In this document: one piece after another, positions 4,763 to 5,784 of the stretch
Layout: each line of letters starts with the position of its first letter
Numbering within the stretch: position 1 is the stretch's first letter
Assembly: GCA_028865845.1 (NCBI GenBank)
Contig: JAGWJK010000335.1
Coordinates: 1-5,784, forward strand
Direction: 5' to 3'
DNA: 5,784 bases
Source of the DNA: Rhizobiaceae bacterium
Lineage (GTDB): Bacteria > Pseudomonadota > Alphaproteobacteria > Rhizobiales > Rhizobiaceae
Position numbers and translations under genes: made by a program
The notes under the pieces: generated by a model
Databases searched by the model: none
The model's input: the letters and a program-made list of their open reading frames with translations, nothing else
Told to the model about the DNA's origin: nothing

Positions 4763-5784
4763 ATGAGTTCATCGGAACGCAGCAAGAGATTGAGCCAGCT
4801 CCAGGGTTGGCAGGGCAACGAGCCGTCCGAGGGACAGCGCGAAGTCGTGCGCCTGCGCAGCCCGATTGTTCGGCCGAGAGACTTCGTCCAGGAGGTCGAT
4901 CTCGCGGCAGCTCCGGAAAAGGTCGAAGCCGTCGAAAAATCGCTTTCCGTCCGTGACGAAGCCGAAAGCAAGGTCGCGGAAATCGACCGCAAGATCGAAG
5001 CGATGTTCAGGGCGCCTGAGCAGCCGGTAGCCGAACCGGTTGCCGCCGCACCCGTCGCTACCGAGCCCGTCGCTGCCGCACCGGCAATCGTCGAACCTGT
5101 TGTCATCGCGCCGCCGCCCGTTAAGCCCGCTTCCGTCGCCGTGCCCGCTGCCGACGCGCCGCTTCTTGATCTGCGCAGCGCCATGCGCGCAATCTGGGGA
5201 AAGAAGTTCGTCGTGCTCGCACTTGCCGTCGTCGGAGCGGTGGGCGGCGCAGCCGTCATCCCGTTGCTGCCGCAGAAATTCACGGCCGAGACCAGTATCT
5301 ATTTCGACCCGCGCCAGATGAGCGCGTCCGATTCTGCGCAGGGTACCACCACGGCGCCGGAGCTGATCTCCACGCTCATCGACAGCCAGACGCAAATCTT
5401 CTCCTCGGGCAGGGTGCTCGGCCGCGTGGTCGATGCGCTGAAGCTCGACCAGGACTCGCGTTTCAATGGCGGCGCCACCGGCGATGCCGCGAAGTACGTG
5501 GCGACGATGGTGCTCTCGAAGGCGATCGTCATTGCCCGCGAAGCCGGCACCTACGTCGTGTCGATGAAGGTCACCACGCGCGACCCGCAGAAATCAGCCG
5601 ATATCGCCAACCAGCTCGTCTCCTCCTTCATCGAGGAGGAAAGCAAGGCGGCCGCCACCAGCTACAAGACGAGCAACACTGCGCTGGACAGCCGATTGGA
5701 AGACCTGCGCCAGCAGGTGCTTGTCGCCGAAAAGGCGGTCGAGGACTATCGCGCCGACAACGACATGGTCGCCGTCGAGGGCAA
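4763..5784 (+). CDS. Wzz/ExoP-type polysaccharide co-polymerase (chain-length determinant), 5' part (340 codons, open at right edge)
   Basis: The frame is open from the ATG at 4763 to the window end without a stop. Residues 1-132 are a polar, probably cytoplasmic extension. It includes a charged helical stretch (about 43-82) and a Pro/Ala/Val-rich linker with three degenerate 10-residue repeats (EPVAAAPVAT, EPVAAAPAIV, EPVVIAPPPV; 91-120). LLDLRSAMRAIWGKKF then leads into one membrane segment (about 149-169), followed by the typical Wzz start FTAETSIYFDPRQ. The periplasmic part holds LISTLIDSQTQIFSSGRVLGRVVDAL, a beta stretch (IVIAREAGTYVVSMKVTTRDPQKSADIANQLVSSFI) and the beginning of the long coiled coil (about 291-340). 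ExoP/GumC relatives regulate chain length and export of Wzy-made exopolysaccharide. They end in a second membrane segment, often followed by a BY-type tyrosine kinase; that part lies outside the window. The extension is long compared with ordinary ExoP, whose first membrane segment comes earlier. The ribosome site is weak (GGAA about 6-7 nt upstream). Confidence 0.85.
   Translation, partial: MSSSERSKRLSQLQGWQGNEPSEGQREVVRLRSPIVRPRDFVQEVDLAAAPEKVEAVEKSLSVRDEAESKVAEIDRKIEAMFRAPEQPVAEPVAAAPVATEPVAAAPAIVEPVVIAPPPVKPASVAVPAADAPLLDLRSAMRAIWGKKFVVLALAVVGAVGGAAVIPLLPQKFTAETSIYFDPRQMSASDSAQGTTTAPELISTLIDSQTQIFSSGRVLGRVVDALKLDQDSRFNGGATGDAAKYVATMVLSKAIVIAREAGTYVVSMKVTTRDPQKSADIANQLVSSFIEEESKAAATSYKTSNTALDSRLEDLRQQVLVAEKAVEDYRADNDMVAVEG
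5033..5122 (+). repeat. Three degenerate 30-bp tandem repeats coding an Ala/Pro/Val linker
   Basis: Three consecutive 30-bp units encode EPVAAAPVAT, EPVAAAPAIV and EPVVIAPPPV in the co-polymerase N-terminal extension. The units differ mostly at third codon positions in the first two and more widely in the third, so they look old rather than recently amplified. They probably form an extended flexible spacer between a cytoplasmic N-terminal segment and the membrane. Confidence 0.7.

Noticed and set aside
4684..5395. Two long minus-strand frames (199 and 208 codons) opposite the co-polymerase gene
   Set aside because: Low-complexity Ala/Thr/Gly or Arg/Asp/Gly-rich translations, as expected opposite an Ala/Pro/Val-rich coding stretch. 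The plus-strand frame is continuous and shows a Wzz domain.

Overview
The window looks like chromosomal DNA of an alphaproteobacterium of the Rhizobiales (Rhizobium/Agrobacterium/Sinorhizobium type). The reasons are the GC-rich codon use, the rhizobial-style formyltetrahydrofolate deformylase, the start of a gene resembling the rhizobial phosphotransferase/aminotransferase proteins, and an ExoP-like exopolysaccharide co-polymerase. No taxonomic marker such as rRNA is present, so the genus is an inference.

Left half (1-1979, all minus strand): the N-terminal 59 codons of an APH-fold kinase-like protein run off the left edge. Next comes a gene for a small exported protein of unknown function (389-946), then purU (1095-1979), which hydrolyses 10-formyl-THF to formate and THF. 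These three genes are separated by 130-210 nt gaps that hold possible hairpins and a short direct repeat.

Right half (2132-5784): a polysaccharide locus. A secreted GH5 (subfamily 5-like) endoglucanase gene and a Wzy/O-antigen-ligase-like membrane protein gene lie head to tail on the minus strand and probably form an operon. A Wzz/ExoP-type polysaccharide co-polymerase gene is transcribed divergently on the plus strand and runs off the right edge. Together the three suggest a Wzx/Wzy-dependent exopolysaccharide: the Wzy-like protein would polymerise repeat units, the co-polymerase would set chain length and couple to export, and the cellulase would trim or release a beta-glucan-containing polymer. 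The polymer itself cannot be identified; glycosyltransferases, flippase and outer-membrane exporter are not in the window.

The most interesting non-coding stretch is the 232-nt divergent intergenic region (4531-4762). It contains a 19-bp dyad over a weak candidate promoter. It also contains a leader whose four segments can pair as 1:2, 2:3 or 3:4, like an attenuator, just before the co-polymerase start codon. No mobile elements, tRNA/rRNA genes or CRISPR arrays were seen, and no gene-free stretch exceeds 300 nt.
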